Shown: positions 12,546 to 21,959 of the stretch, piece by piece
How positions within the stretch are numbered: the stretch's first letter is position 1
How the letters are laid out: every line of letters starts with the position of its first letter
Source: Paraphaeosphaeria minitans
Lineage: Eukaryota > Ascomycota > Dothideomycetes > Pleosporales > Didymosphaeriaceae
Length of the DNA: 64,000 bases
Assembly: GCA_015832175.1 (NCBI GenBank)
Contig: WJXW01000005.1
Coordinates: forward strand, 1,178,001 to 1,242,000
Direction of reading: 5' to 3'
Translations under genes and position numbers: made by a program
Notes under the pieces: model-generated
The model's input: only the letters and a program-made list of their open reading frames with translations
Told to the model about the DNA's origin: nothing
Database searches by the model: none

Positions 12546-12807
12546 CTATTTTATACGCCTCTAATATTTATACCTCTAACTTCTTCTTTTTAGACACTAA
12601 CTATAAGAACTTATTTTAAGTAATAGCTACGTTACCCTTTAGTCTTTATTTCTAACACTTACTACACTTCCCTAAGCTAATATAGACCTTACATATATAA
12701 AAATACGCCTTATAGAAAGACTCCTTAAATACTATAATAGCACTGTAATTCTTAATAGTAAAAATAAAGTTGTAATAACACTTTGTACTATTATAATTAG
12801 TAGGCAT
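12546..12807 (-). pseudogene. Antisense zinc-cluster gene of B4, 3'-truncated
   Basis: ATG at 12807, N-terminus MPTNYNSTK as in B2 (MPANYNSIK). It keeps Cys at residues 39, 48 and 51, where B2 keeps 29 and 48. Taken together the two copies show the full C-x2-C-x6-C-x8-C-x2-C core, with Cys lost to Tyr at different places in each copy. The frame is cut at the J3/B4 join after about 87 codons. Confidence 0.65.
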
Positions 12808-12844
12808 AATTCTTTAGAATAAAGAATAGGAAGGGAGGGGATAA

Positions 12845-13256
12845 TGTTACGAACTAGATAGTAATATAGGAGTTAGGCGCTTATAAAGGTATAGTAAAGC
12901 GACAACAGGGTTACAGATGTAATAAAGAAACGCCAAAAGGCTTAGATTAGATTACGTAATACGCTTAGCTACTTAGGAGCCCTAAGTAGCTAAGTAAGTT
13001 ATGTAATACACTTAGTTACTTAGGAGCACTAAGCAGTAGAGCAGCCTTAGTATATAGAAACGCGAGAATAAGCTTCTTATACTTATATTTAATCTATTTA
13101 TTAATCTATTATTTAGATTCTAGTAGACTAAATTGTTAACTTATTACACTTAGTTAAAATACTAATATATTAATAAGACCTTCCACTATCTATAAGTAAT
13201 CCTACCTAAGAACCAACCTTAACCCTTTAGGACTAGCTACCCTCTTAGATTTAACA
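12845..13256 (+). repeat. 3' LTR of B4, 412 bp (U3 type b)
   Basis: Starts TGTTACGAACTAG and ends AGATTTAACA. It is preceded by the purine tract GGGAGGGGATAA and is collinear with the B2 LTRs. Confidence 0.88.
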
Positions 13257-13474
13257 TATTATTACTTTTACTAGAGATCGAATTTTAAATTATATAATAA
13301 GTAGAAACAAAGCGTATATATTTATAAAGAGTTCCATAATCTAGTCTAAGCTATTCTACAGGAAGAAAGGAGGTAGTAAACTCCCTTATAACTTTAAAAA
13401 ATACGTCGCATAATTAAACTAGTAATAACTAAATATAGACACGTCGCACGACTAAGAAAGATAATAATAATAAC

Positions 13475-15000
13475 ATGGCCTTAAAACTAGGAGACTTCCT
13501 AGAGGAACTACAACCTAAGGATATTATATAACAATTAATACTACCTCCTTAGTAAGAAGATAAAGTAATATAGCTTTAATAAGTAAAGGAAGTAATAAAT
13601 ATTAAGGCTATTACTTTAAGAGGAGAGATCGCATAAAAGTACTAGGTAGATAGAGTAAATCTACACAGCCACTTACCCCCTTCTCTAAAATAGCTAAACA
13701 CTTATATAGTATATATAATTACGTAATATCGCGTAAGTAGCCTTAAAGGTAAAGAGGTAATCTCTTCTTTTGCTAAAAATTTTAATAACTAAAAGGAGAG
13801 AACCTTTAATAAAATTAGTTATATAGTAAAAAGAGAGCTTATTGCTTTTCTTATAAAAGAAGGCTTTGTCACTACTAATATTATAATAAAGGACACCTAT
13901 ATAAAGAAACTCTTTAGACTGTTACAGCTTAACTATAAGCTATAGACCTTTTATATAATAACGCTATAACTGTAACCTAAACCGCTTCGCACGATTATAA
14001 TAATATAACCTACACTATCTATAGGTAATACATATATACATAGAGCACAGTTGGGGCCTATCCCTTTACATATAAGGACAGAGACACTATATATAGAGCC
14101 ACACTAGTAGTAGTAGCCTAAAACCTAGACTACTCTTGCCTAACAAACCATATTATATAAAGAGGCTAGACACTTCCACTCTAGAGGTAGATTAACCTTT
14201 AGACTAAAAGAAAAGGATAACTTTAGAAGTTTAAGCTCTTACATAAAGTAGAAATACTTTATATACTATAAAGAAAAATACTACTTTACTAACTATCTAC
14301 TAAGGGATACCTAGTAAGCTAGAAAGTAATACATATTATTGTACGCTAACTTCTATAAATATAAACCCTCTACTATAGATATATAAGTATACATCCTTAA
14401 CTTTAAAGGAGAGCTAGAGGAAGAAGACTATTACATAAAAAAGAAGAAAGATAAATAAGACTAATAGAGTAATAAAGAAGAAGCACAGAAAGCTACCTTA
14501 TACTTTACTTCTACTACCTACCTTTATTACACAACTAGCAAAGACATCTAATATAGTAAAGATAATAAGAATACAGAGGAACCTACATAACTATTTACTC
14601 TAGCTAGTTAGTATTATATAAAGTACTAAAGAGAACTCTAGGACATAGGCGCTATATAAGTGTCTATAGTAGAAAAGGACTAGCTCACTACCTACTTACA
14701 CAAAAGCCTAACTACTAAAATAGACTAGTTACTAGGATCTACTAATATTAGCTTTAGGGAAGCTAGGAGACATCCTTTTATACCTATTTACTAAGACCTA
14801 GCGCTAAGCATCGCATTACTTAACACCTTACCTTCTATTTACGTATAAAGTATATGCCTAGAAAGAGCTTTATTATGTAATACAGCTCTACTACTATGTA
14901 AGAGAGTAGGGTAAGAACTAAGTAGGTTAGCTATTACTACCTATTTATATAAGAGTAGGTGTAAATAAAATCTCTACTATATAGTAATACTACACCTACC
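13475..15000 (+). pseudogene. J2 gag-like protein, internally deleted
   Basis: ATG at 13475 starts MALKLGDFLEEL, the same N-terminus as J1. The frame continues through TAA/TAG stops. The middle is deleted, and the zinc-knuckle part follows near 14270 (Lys-Tyr-Phe-x-x-Tyr-Lys-Glu). The extra part near 14535-14780 reads as an ordinary soluble segment and would be part of the longer parent protein. I infer gag because of position, N-terminal ATG and knuckle; the family is uncertain. Confidence 0.5.
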
Positions 15001-15105
15001 TTACAACCTGTTCTAATAGGGGAAGGCTAACTATATAGATAAAGAAAAATAGAAAAAGGAGGCATATAATAGACATCGGCTATTACACAAAAGAAAAGTT
15101 ACTAG

Positions 15106-15343
15106 TGTCTATATAGTAGATTATATAAGTAGCACTAAGTAAAGTAGGGCCCTACCTACCTATAGGGGCCCGCACAATGACCTACTACTTAGGGTAGCGC
15201 TAAGAGGTAGAGACTTTATAAGGTCCTTAGTGCCCTTTTATATAATAGACAAGACGTAATTAATTAAATCTACTTTTTACCCTTTGCACGATAGTATACT
15301 ATTAACCCTTAGATGCTTAATTATAGATTAAGCCAAACCTATA
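15106..15343 (+). repeat. Right LTR of J2, 238 bp
   Basis: Starts TGTCTATATAG and ends near AAACCTATA. It is 74 bp shorter than the J1 LTRs because it has one copy of a 74-bp unit that J1 and J3 have twice. Confidence 0.8.
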
Positions 15344-15476
15344 CTAGTAGTAATTAAGTTCTATAGGTATTCTACTAACTTAGTAATATTTAAGGTATTT
15401 ATAAAGGGTTATTTTAGACTTTATTACATTTCTCTATTCCTTTAAACAACTCTTTTCTAGAAGATCTAGAATTCAA

Positions 15477-15668
15477 TATTATAGGCTAGCCTTAGAGAGT
15501 AAATAGAACTATAAGTGCTAAATGTAAAGGATAAATTCTAGATATTAAGTCTCTATAGGGGGTGTGCCGTTTATAAGAAGAGTTTTCCTTAGTAGGTCTA
15601 CTTCTTTTAGGACGGTTCCTTTCCTCAAGATCTTTCTAAAGACTAGGGCATAGCCCCAGCCCATTACA
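15477..15668. repeat. Left LTR of C2, 192 bp
   Basis: TATTATAGGC at the left and CCATTACA at the right. Same length as solo LTR C1. Confidence 0.75.
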
Positions 15669-15751
15669 ATCTATAAGGTAAGTTATTTCTTTTCTATTTT
15701 TTAGCCTTTTTCTTTCTAACTATTTCTTAGTTCTTTTAAGCCCTAGGAGTT

Positions 15752-16363
15752 AAAAATTAATATATCTAGGCCCTTAAAGACAGCGCTTTTATATACCTAC
15801 GCGTTATTATTAAGTGCTAGTATATTAACTATACTTAGTCTAGTTATGTCTACTTTTTTAAGCTAACTAGTAAAGTTTTTACTTATAAAAAGTGCTACGT
15901 TTATAAGCTTACTAGTTTTACTAGCTAAGTAAGGTTTTTCTTTTTAAGTCTTTTTTATAGCCTTTATTATTAATTTATATTATAGATCTAGTGTACTCTA
16001 ACTATTAAATAGCGTAAGGACTATACTAATAAAATTCTTATTAGTAGCGCCTACCTCCTCTAAAAAGATAAAAATAAGAGTAGTAAGTAGTAGTTAGTAT
16101 TAATATTATAGCTAGGCGCTTTCTATACATTAGTTAAAGACGCTATTATTACCCTTTATAACACTTTTAAGTAGTAGACTTAGGTTACTACCTTAGCGTC
16201 TATACTACCTAAACTTTTTACCCTACTTATTTACACTACCAAAGGTGTTAAAGCTACTATTACGTTTATTAAGCTACTTTTTAAAAAAGTATAAGAGCTA
16301 TACGCTACTTTCTTTTTAGCTTTTATAAGTTCTATTCCTATTTTATCTGCTAGGCGTAGCTAA
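15752..16363 (+). pseudogene. C2 internal ORF remnant with Cys residues
   Basis: A single frame from about 15752 to TAA 16361-16363, closed only by TAA/TAG. The N-terminal third contains Lys-Cys near 15812-15817 and Tyr-Lys-Lys-Cys-Tyr-Val-Tyr-Lys further on, where Tyr may replace Cys as elsewhere in this window. The rest has Ala, Leu, Lys and Gln-rich stretches that could be helical. It resembles in style the antisense genes of elements B and E, but I cannot align it with them. Former coding is likely; function unknown. Confidence 0.4.
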
Positions 16364-16983
16364 TATTAAGGTAGAAAAAACTATATTACACTCTATTATT
16401 ACTACTACTAGTATCTAAGAGTAAGAATAAGGATCTTCCTGCTAATAAACTAATAGATAAAGCTATAAAGGCAGCTCTCATAGGCGTATAGTTTATAATT
16501 ATTTCTATAGCTATTTTTATACAGCTGTGTAACTAGTTAGGGTTTAAGGAGTTATAAAAGGCGTAGGAGTAGTATTCTATCTCTATAATATATAGTTAGT
16601 TATCTAGCTATGTGTTTTAAATCTACCCTACTCTCTTATTTCTTCTATTCTATTATATAATTCTTATTTTACTATTCGCAACACCTACTTTACCTATTTA
16701 ACATTATTATCTATCCTCTCCTTTAGCCTTAATTAGTAACAACTAATTAGTTTTCGAAGAGGATAATTTATAAGATGTTATAATAGAAGCCTACTAGGAG
16801 TTTTCTATTATGCCTTTAGTGTAGTTTTATAAACACTTCCTACCTGTCTAGAGCTAATATTTTATTTTAAAGCTTTTATAGTTTCTATATCTACTAAAAG
16901 TAGCCCTTCTATTACACTAGATATTTTACTTTCTAATTTTAGTGGGGCCACTTCTCTTTATAAATATCTATAATAGTGTACTC

Positions 16984-17126
16984 TGTTATAGGGTAGCCTT
17001 AGAGGGTAAATAGAACTATAAGTGCCAAATATAAAGGATAAATTCTAGATATTAAGTCTCTATAGGGGGGGGTGTCACTTATAAGAAGAGTTTTCTTTAG
17101 TAGGTCTACTTCTTTAGGGTAGTTCC
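16984..17126. repeat. Right LTR of C2, truncated
   Basis: Starts TGTTATAGGG and is collinear with 15477 onward until TTCCT, where TGTAACAGG, the likely start of element D, takes over. Confidence 0.65.
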
Positions 17127-17364
17127 TGTAACAGGTAGATCACGATATTGTTGTGGTGTTGTAGTATCTAGCGCCAAGGCCTTATAGAGGGTCTGTGCGC
17201 TAAGTAAGCTAGCTACGTAAAATCTACACTGCGCATTAACTCCACACAAGACAAGTATTATTCTATTAATATTACTAGAGTTATTCTTTTACTGTCCTTC
17301 TTAGTGTAAAGTAAGTACTATTGCCTATAACTAGACCTTATATAATAATACTTTATCTACAACA
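17127..17364 (+). repeat. Possible 5' LTR of element D
   Basis: Starts TGTAACAGG and could end at CTACAACA. It is clearly less TpA-rich than its surroundings. There is no second copy to confirm the limits. Confidence 0.35.
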
Positions 17365-17499
17365 GTCTAAGGATAGCTTCTAGAGTTATATAAGCTACTA
17401 GTAGGGGGTAGACTTTACCTAAAGCCCCTAAAGGCAGCGAAGACCCTTTTACTTAGTATATAGGAGGAGAGCTAGTAACGCGTAACTTAAGCCTACTTT

Positions 17500-18298
17500 T
17501 AATACTTAAGTAGCGTATCTTAGTTATTAAAAAGAAGCGTAATAAGCTTTACACTATATATTAACTTTATACTTTAGAAGACAAAATCTCCTAACTTAAA
17601 AGTATAAGCTAAACCCCTAGCGTAGCAGCTACTACTAAGAACATTAAAATCCTATCTACTAATATATATAAGCGGGACGCGTCTATAGCGTATATAGTAA
17701 TATATATTAAGCGTGCGCTTTAACCTAAGGACCCTACTAAATATAGAGGTAAGAACTTTAAAGAGCATCGCGAATTCTTCTATTCCTATAAAGTAGCCTT
17801 TCGCCTTTTACTATAAGAATTTGTGTAGGATAGAGATAAAGTTATCTAGGTAATATAGTACTTTGTAGGCAACCTAAAAGAACTATAGTATATACACTAT
17901 AAGCGCACCTTTAAAGCTAAGAAAGAAATACTTACCTAGAAGTACTTTAAGTAGTATATACTTAACTTACTTTTAGACCTAGTAAATTATAGCCTAGAAG
18001 TAGCTATAGGGCATGCTTAGGCAATATAGTAAAAAGACTAAACTATTTACTCTTTTATAACTTACTTTAATATCTTTAAAGATTAACTTATACCTTACAC
18101 TAAGGAGTAAAGTGTACAGTACCTCTTCTCTAAGCTTAAACCTAAGCTATAGAAGGCTATTACTAACTACTATTAGGTGCCTATAACTAGGAAAGACCTT
18201 ATCACTTTAGGTTCTACGCTTAAGCGAAACCTACGCCGCGCACTTATAACATAAGAGTTAAGCCCACGTTATATATTAAAGAAATCTAAGGATACTAT
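17500..18298 (+). pseudogene. Element D gag (perhaps the gag of F), interrupted
   Basis: From about 17740 one frame reads KDPTKYRGKNFKEHREFF and continues for nearly 190 codons, with TAA/TAG at Gln/Trp positions and Trp-Asp-rich segments. This is the usual style of the central capsid part of fungal gypsy gag. It is cut at 18298 by the B3 LTR. The next gypsy coding on the same strand and in the right order is F pol at 30125, so D and F may be one element separated by B3 and E1; that link is inference. Confidence 0.6.
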
Positions 18299-18710
18299 TA
18301 TTAAATCCAGAAGGGTAACTAGTCCTAAAGGGTTAAGGTTGGTTCTTGGGCAGGAGTACTTACAGAAGGTAGAAGGTCTTATTAATATGTTAGTATCTTA
18401 ACAAAGTGTAATAAGTTAACAATTTGGTCTACTAGAATCTAAACAATAGATTAATAAACAGATTAAATATAAGTATAGAGAGCCTATCCTTACGTTCCTA
18501 TATACTTTAAGTAATTAGTGGACTAATTACTCTAATTAAACTAATTAAGTACTAATTAGTTACTTAGTATATTAAGTGCTTAGTCTAATTAGTTATCTTA
18601 GCGCTCTAACTACACTAATTAGGTTATATAACCTTCTATACTGTGCCACTTAAATAACAAATGTAGATACATATAAAAATCCTAAGAGGCCTAGCCTTTA
18701 GATATTAATA
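18299..18710 (-). repeat. 3' LTR of B3, 412 bp (U3 type a)
   Basis: Reverse complement of the B1 LTR, followed on the plus strand by TTATCTCCCTCC, the reversed purine tract. Confidence 0.88.
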
Positions 18711-18753
18711 TTATCTCCCTCCTTATTAGGATTTATCCTTAAATTATATAACT

Positions 18754-19098
18754 ATGTCTTATGCCTAGTTATAACTAGAGCTTACCCTACGTTATAAGTA
18801 GTGTTAGCTTTACTTATATTATACCTAAATAACCTTCTAAGTCTAGCACTACCTATTACTATTACCTAACTAATTTTATTAACTCCTTTAGCAAAGTTAT
18901 AGTTAAGAAATACTTAACGTGTATAAAATATAACTATGTTTACAAGATTTACGTTTAGTCTAGAAAATATAGGGAATGTGTTTATTAACGTTAACGTTAT
19001 AATATACCCATTTTAGAGTCTAAGTTTAAGTATTTATTAGTAGAGAAAGAGAAATTATGTATGCAGATAAAAAAGTTAAGAGAAATATAGAAAGCTAT
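18754..19098 (+). pseudogene. Antisense zinc-cluster gene of B3, truncated
   Basis: On the plus strand, hence antisense to B3. ATG at 18754-18756 matches the ATG of the B1 antisense gene, and the frame has the same order of motifs, with one extra T causing a shift before the cluster. The first Cys of the cluster reads Tyr here (TAC at 18911-18913), the second is Cys, and the last Cys of the second pair is kept. It is followed by a Lys/Glu-rich stretch and cut by E1. Confidence 0.6.
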
Positions 19099-19310
19099 TA
19101 TTAGGAGTTAGGTATAAGCAATGTAGCTTTAGCTTTAAATGTAAAACAATAGTGGATTATATAGTAGAATATAGGATAGAGGATAGACGAATCGCTGCCG
19201 GATTACTCTATTAGCGATAGAACTATATAGCCTTAGATTAGGTAATCTCCACCTGCATCTGGCTAGCCCTTACTATTCTAGAGCCTAGCCAAGTACCTAG
19301 GGTTCTAACA
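19099..19310 (-). repeat. 3' LTR of E1, 212 bp
   Basis: On the minus strand it starts TGTTAGAACC and ends CTCCTAATA. The adjoining plus-strand TTATCCCCCTTTAA (19311-19324) is the reversed purine tract. Confidence 0.9.
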
Positions 19311-19910
19311 TTATCCCCCTTTAAAGGATCTCTTGTCCTAAGAGTAAAGTATTTAGTAAGTCCCTTTACTATTTATTACTATTAGTCTTTTATTAGCACT
19401 AACTAGCTCTACTAGTACCTAGTAGTTAGCGTAGGCCCTTAACTGTCCCTACTTCTTAAACTTGGCAGTAAGCCTAATATTAGAGGATCTAGAGTGTTCT
19501 ACTATTTCTAAAATAGCTTAATTATAGATAATAAGGAGGATTACGTTCTAGTTTATTCCTATTTATACTATTTTGTTCTAAATAGTGCCTAAATTATTAT
19601 AATAGATTTATGCGGCACTTCCGCGCTCCTTATATTAGATTATAACTATTTCCGCCTAAGTAAGGTAAGATGTTGCTATCTACGCTAGTGTGGCACGTAA
19701 CTACGCTAGTAACTAGCGTCTTAGCGGTAGGGTAGTTATCCTATTACCTAGGGCTCTTAGACCTATTCTCTACTCATATTTTCTTATAGTAAGTAACATT
19801 ATGCGGCCCTTAGATTAGTGCATTCTAGCGCAACTTAGTACTAACTATACTAAAGAGTTGTATATTGTATCTTTTTAGTATATATTTAACACTTTTTGTA
19901 CATCTTTAAT

Positions 19911-19996
19911 AATAATTAACACTAATTAGCACTAATAGGCAATAATTAGCATTAGTTAGCACTAATTAGCACAAATTAGTACTAATTATCGCAAAT
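19911..19996. repeat. AATTAGCACT-type minisatellite
   Basis: About eight imperfect copies of a 10-bp unit (AATTAGCACT and variants) just upstream of the start of the E1 antisense gene. The same array is at about 55048-55135 in E2. Single related units recur in intron 1 and exon 2 of the antisense gene. Confidence 0.65.
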
Positions 19997-20243
19997 TGTA
20001 ATAGCTCTACCTAAGAAGCGCTCTCTTTGCGACTATTGTATTAATGCGATTAAGACTAATAGACTTTATACTAAAATACTATATATTAGATGCATTAGAA
20101 TTATAGCAGAGCGTAGTGTTCTAGAATTAGACACTATATGCGTAAGAGATCTAAATAATAACAAATAGGAATTATTACAATTTAAAGGTTACCACTATAA
20201 AGAGTGTAGTAATTATTTAGATAACGATACCTTATACTTTATA

Positions 20244-20308
20244 GTAAGTTACTTTCTAGCGTTATTTAGCGCTATTTAGCACTATTAGGTACTAATAGGC
20301 GCATATAG
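20244..20308 (+). other. Intron 1 of the E1 antisense gene (65 nt)
   Basis: GTAAGT donor, TACTAAT branch-like site at 20290-20296, acceptor ATATAG. Phase 0. The length and position are the same in E2 (55381-55445). Confidence 0.6.
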
Positions 20309-20930
20309 CCTCTATTTAAGGTACTTAGGCTCCTTAAGACCCTTAAAGTCTATCTTAGGTCTATCTTAAGAATAGACGTCTAAGCCTTAGTCGCGGCGTC
20401 TAAGGAAGCTAATACTACAGCCTAAGTGTCCTATAAAGCTACTAAAAAGGAATATAAAGTCTAGTGTAAGGACTTAAAGTACATTACAGCTCTAGCTAAT
20501 CTTACTAAAGCCTAATTATAACTTATAGCTAAACCTATCGCCCTTTTATTATAGAATAAGGAGAACGCGCTCCTTAAGGTGTAAAAGCTAAAGATAAAGG
20601 CTAATAAGAGAGTAATAGCTATAGCTATACGTATTATAGTAGAGCTAAATAAGTATAGGTACTATTTAGTATAATTTAGCACAAATTAGCGCTAATTAGT
20701 ATATAGGAACTTATGTAGGTACACTAAAAAGTTCTAGGCCTATAATAGGGCCTTTATGCTTAAAGATAAGTGCGCTAACTTTAGTATACTTTTATATAGT
20801 TATTCTCGCTCTAGAAAGGCGCTTAAGGCTAAGACTTATTATATTAAGCGCGAAATAGAGTTAGAAAATAAGGCAATCTCCCTATATAAGGCTAAAGCTC
20901 TAGAATAGATACACTATAGTACTATTTAGA

Positions 20931-21009
20931 GTAAGTTAGCAGTAACTAGCGTAATAGGTTCCTAGCTATCCTTACGCGACTATCCTAACTAGCCTTAATA
21001 TCTTTTTAG
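20931..21009 (+). other. Intron 2 of the E1 antisense gene (79 nt)
   Basis: GTAAGT donor, CCTAACT branch-like site, acceptor TTTTTAG. Phase 1, and joining restores the downstream frame. E2 has GCAAGT at the donor and the same length (56068-56146). Confidence 0.6.
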
Positions 21010-21959
21010 TAGAAACTACTACAGCTAACGCTAAAGCCTAACTAGAAGCCGCTTATAGGGACGCTAAAGTTATATCTATGCTAGCTATTCCTACTTTAGC
21101 GCGTTATAGCGTAAGGAGGCGTAACCTAGACTTATCTACTATTTCTAAACCCCTAGCGGACTTCCTACCTATTAATAGTACTAATATAGAGAAGTTAGCG
21201 TACTTTAATTACTGTTTTATAACTTCTTTCTATACTAAGGGCCTAGCCACTTAAAGCAGCTCTAATAAGAGTTATTAGAATTAATTATTTAAATAAAGAC
21301 GTAATATAGCACTACACAGTCTAAATAGATATAATATAGCACAGTATAGTATAAATTAGCGTAAATAGGAATATAATAGCAGAATTTAGCGATAATAGTA
21401 ATAATCTAGCGTTAGTTCATTTTAAATAGCACATTTGCCTAGCTTTTTAGGCTATTACCTACAAATAGGCGACATTTTAACATAGGTTCCTATTTTAGTC
21501 AGTTATTAACCCTGTTTTAGGCAATAAGAGGCTTTCTGCCTTATAATAATATAATTTAATCTAGATTATGCCAAATTGTATTAATATGTACTAGATTATA
21601 CTAGAATCGCAATATTACTAATATTATCCTTATCCTTTGCTAATTTTAAAGGGTGTCGCATATACTAATTAGTATTCCTATACCTATTAAAACACTCTAC
21701 CTAACTAGCTAACTATCCACTAAACTTCCTATAGGAGACACGTGGGGTTTTTAAAAGGATAAAAGGGTCTATAGTATCTAATTATAAGTTAATATTTGTA
21801 TATCGTACTAAATTAGGACATTTTATGCTAGGTAGGTCTAACTTAAACTAACATTTTTGTATAAGTTTTTAGCGTTTGCTAGTTTTCCCCTTTAAGGGAG
21901 GTTACCTACAACCTCTCTTCTTTGCCTCTAGAAGTGTAGTTATTAACCTTCTTAAGAAT

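Larger units (their letters stand above)
12546..13256 (+). mobile_element. B4: 3' fragment of family B with 3' LTR
   Basis: Matches the 3' region and 3' LTR of B2 (about 49680-50383). Everything 5' of the antisense gene is missing. The LTR (12845-13256) is followed by TATTATTAC, which continues the J2 sequence, so this B copy was inserted in J2 before its left part was lost. Confidence 0.8.
13257..15343 (+). mobile_element. J2: gag-type LTR element, 5' LTR missing
   Basis: Begins inside the leader region of family J right after the B4 LTR and runs to a complete right LTR. Compared with J1 it lacks about 680 bp of gag (the part matching 25805-26484 of J1) but has about 240 bp, at about 14535-14780, that J1 lacks. 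So the two J copies are different deletion forms of a longer parent. No RT or integrase motif is seen. The next 133 bp (15344-15476) hold nothing recognisable. Confidence 0.7.
15477..17126. mobile_element. C2: LTR-bounded unit of family C with one ORF remnant
   Basis: A 192-bp LTR at 15477-15668 and a second copy from 16984 (truncated at 17126 by the start of the next element) enclose about 1.3 kb. No RT, integrase or knuckle is seen, so this is a non-autonomous or deleted element. There is no clear purine tract on either side, so the orientation is open. A Cys-containing reading frame lies inside on the plus strand. Confidence 0.6.
18299..19098 (-). mobile_element. B3: reverse-oriented 3' fragment of family B
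   Basis: Inverted copy of 10855-11650 (3' region, purine tract, LTR). Only the last 0.8 kb of the element is present. The truncation against F sequence came before E1 insertion, because the E1 target duplication GCTAT spans B3 on one side and F on the other. Confidence 0.8.
20001..21254 (+). pseudogene. Antisense three-exon gene of E1, Cys-rich N-terminus
   Basis: On the strand opposite to pol: exon 1 20001-20243, intron 20244-20308, exon 2 20309-20930, intron 20931-21009, exon 3 21010-21254, together 370 codons with the stop. The start codon reads ATA, taken as a RIP-changed ATG. Both introns begin GTAAGT; the first has TACTAAT and ends TATAG, the second has CCTAACT and ends TTTTTAG. Joining restores one frame whose inner stops are all TAA or TAG. 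Exon 1 has C10-x2-C13, C31, C47 and C69; E2 adds Cys at 23 and 79, giving two C-x2-C-x9-C-like groups if residue 66 (Tyr) was Cys. Exon 2 is rich in Lys, Ala, Glu and looks helical. Exon 3 ends FITSFYTKGLAT. I do not recognise the family; a zinc-binding, coiled-coil protein is inferred. Confidence 0.7.

Noticed and set aside
15690..15720. GTAAGT...TTTTTTAG looking like an intron in C2
   Set aside because: Only about 27 nt apart, too short for a fungal spliceosomal intron, and no frame on either side supports it.
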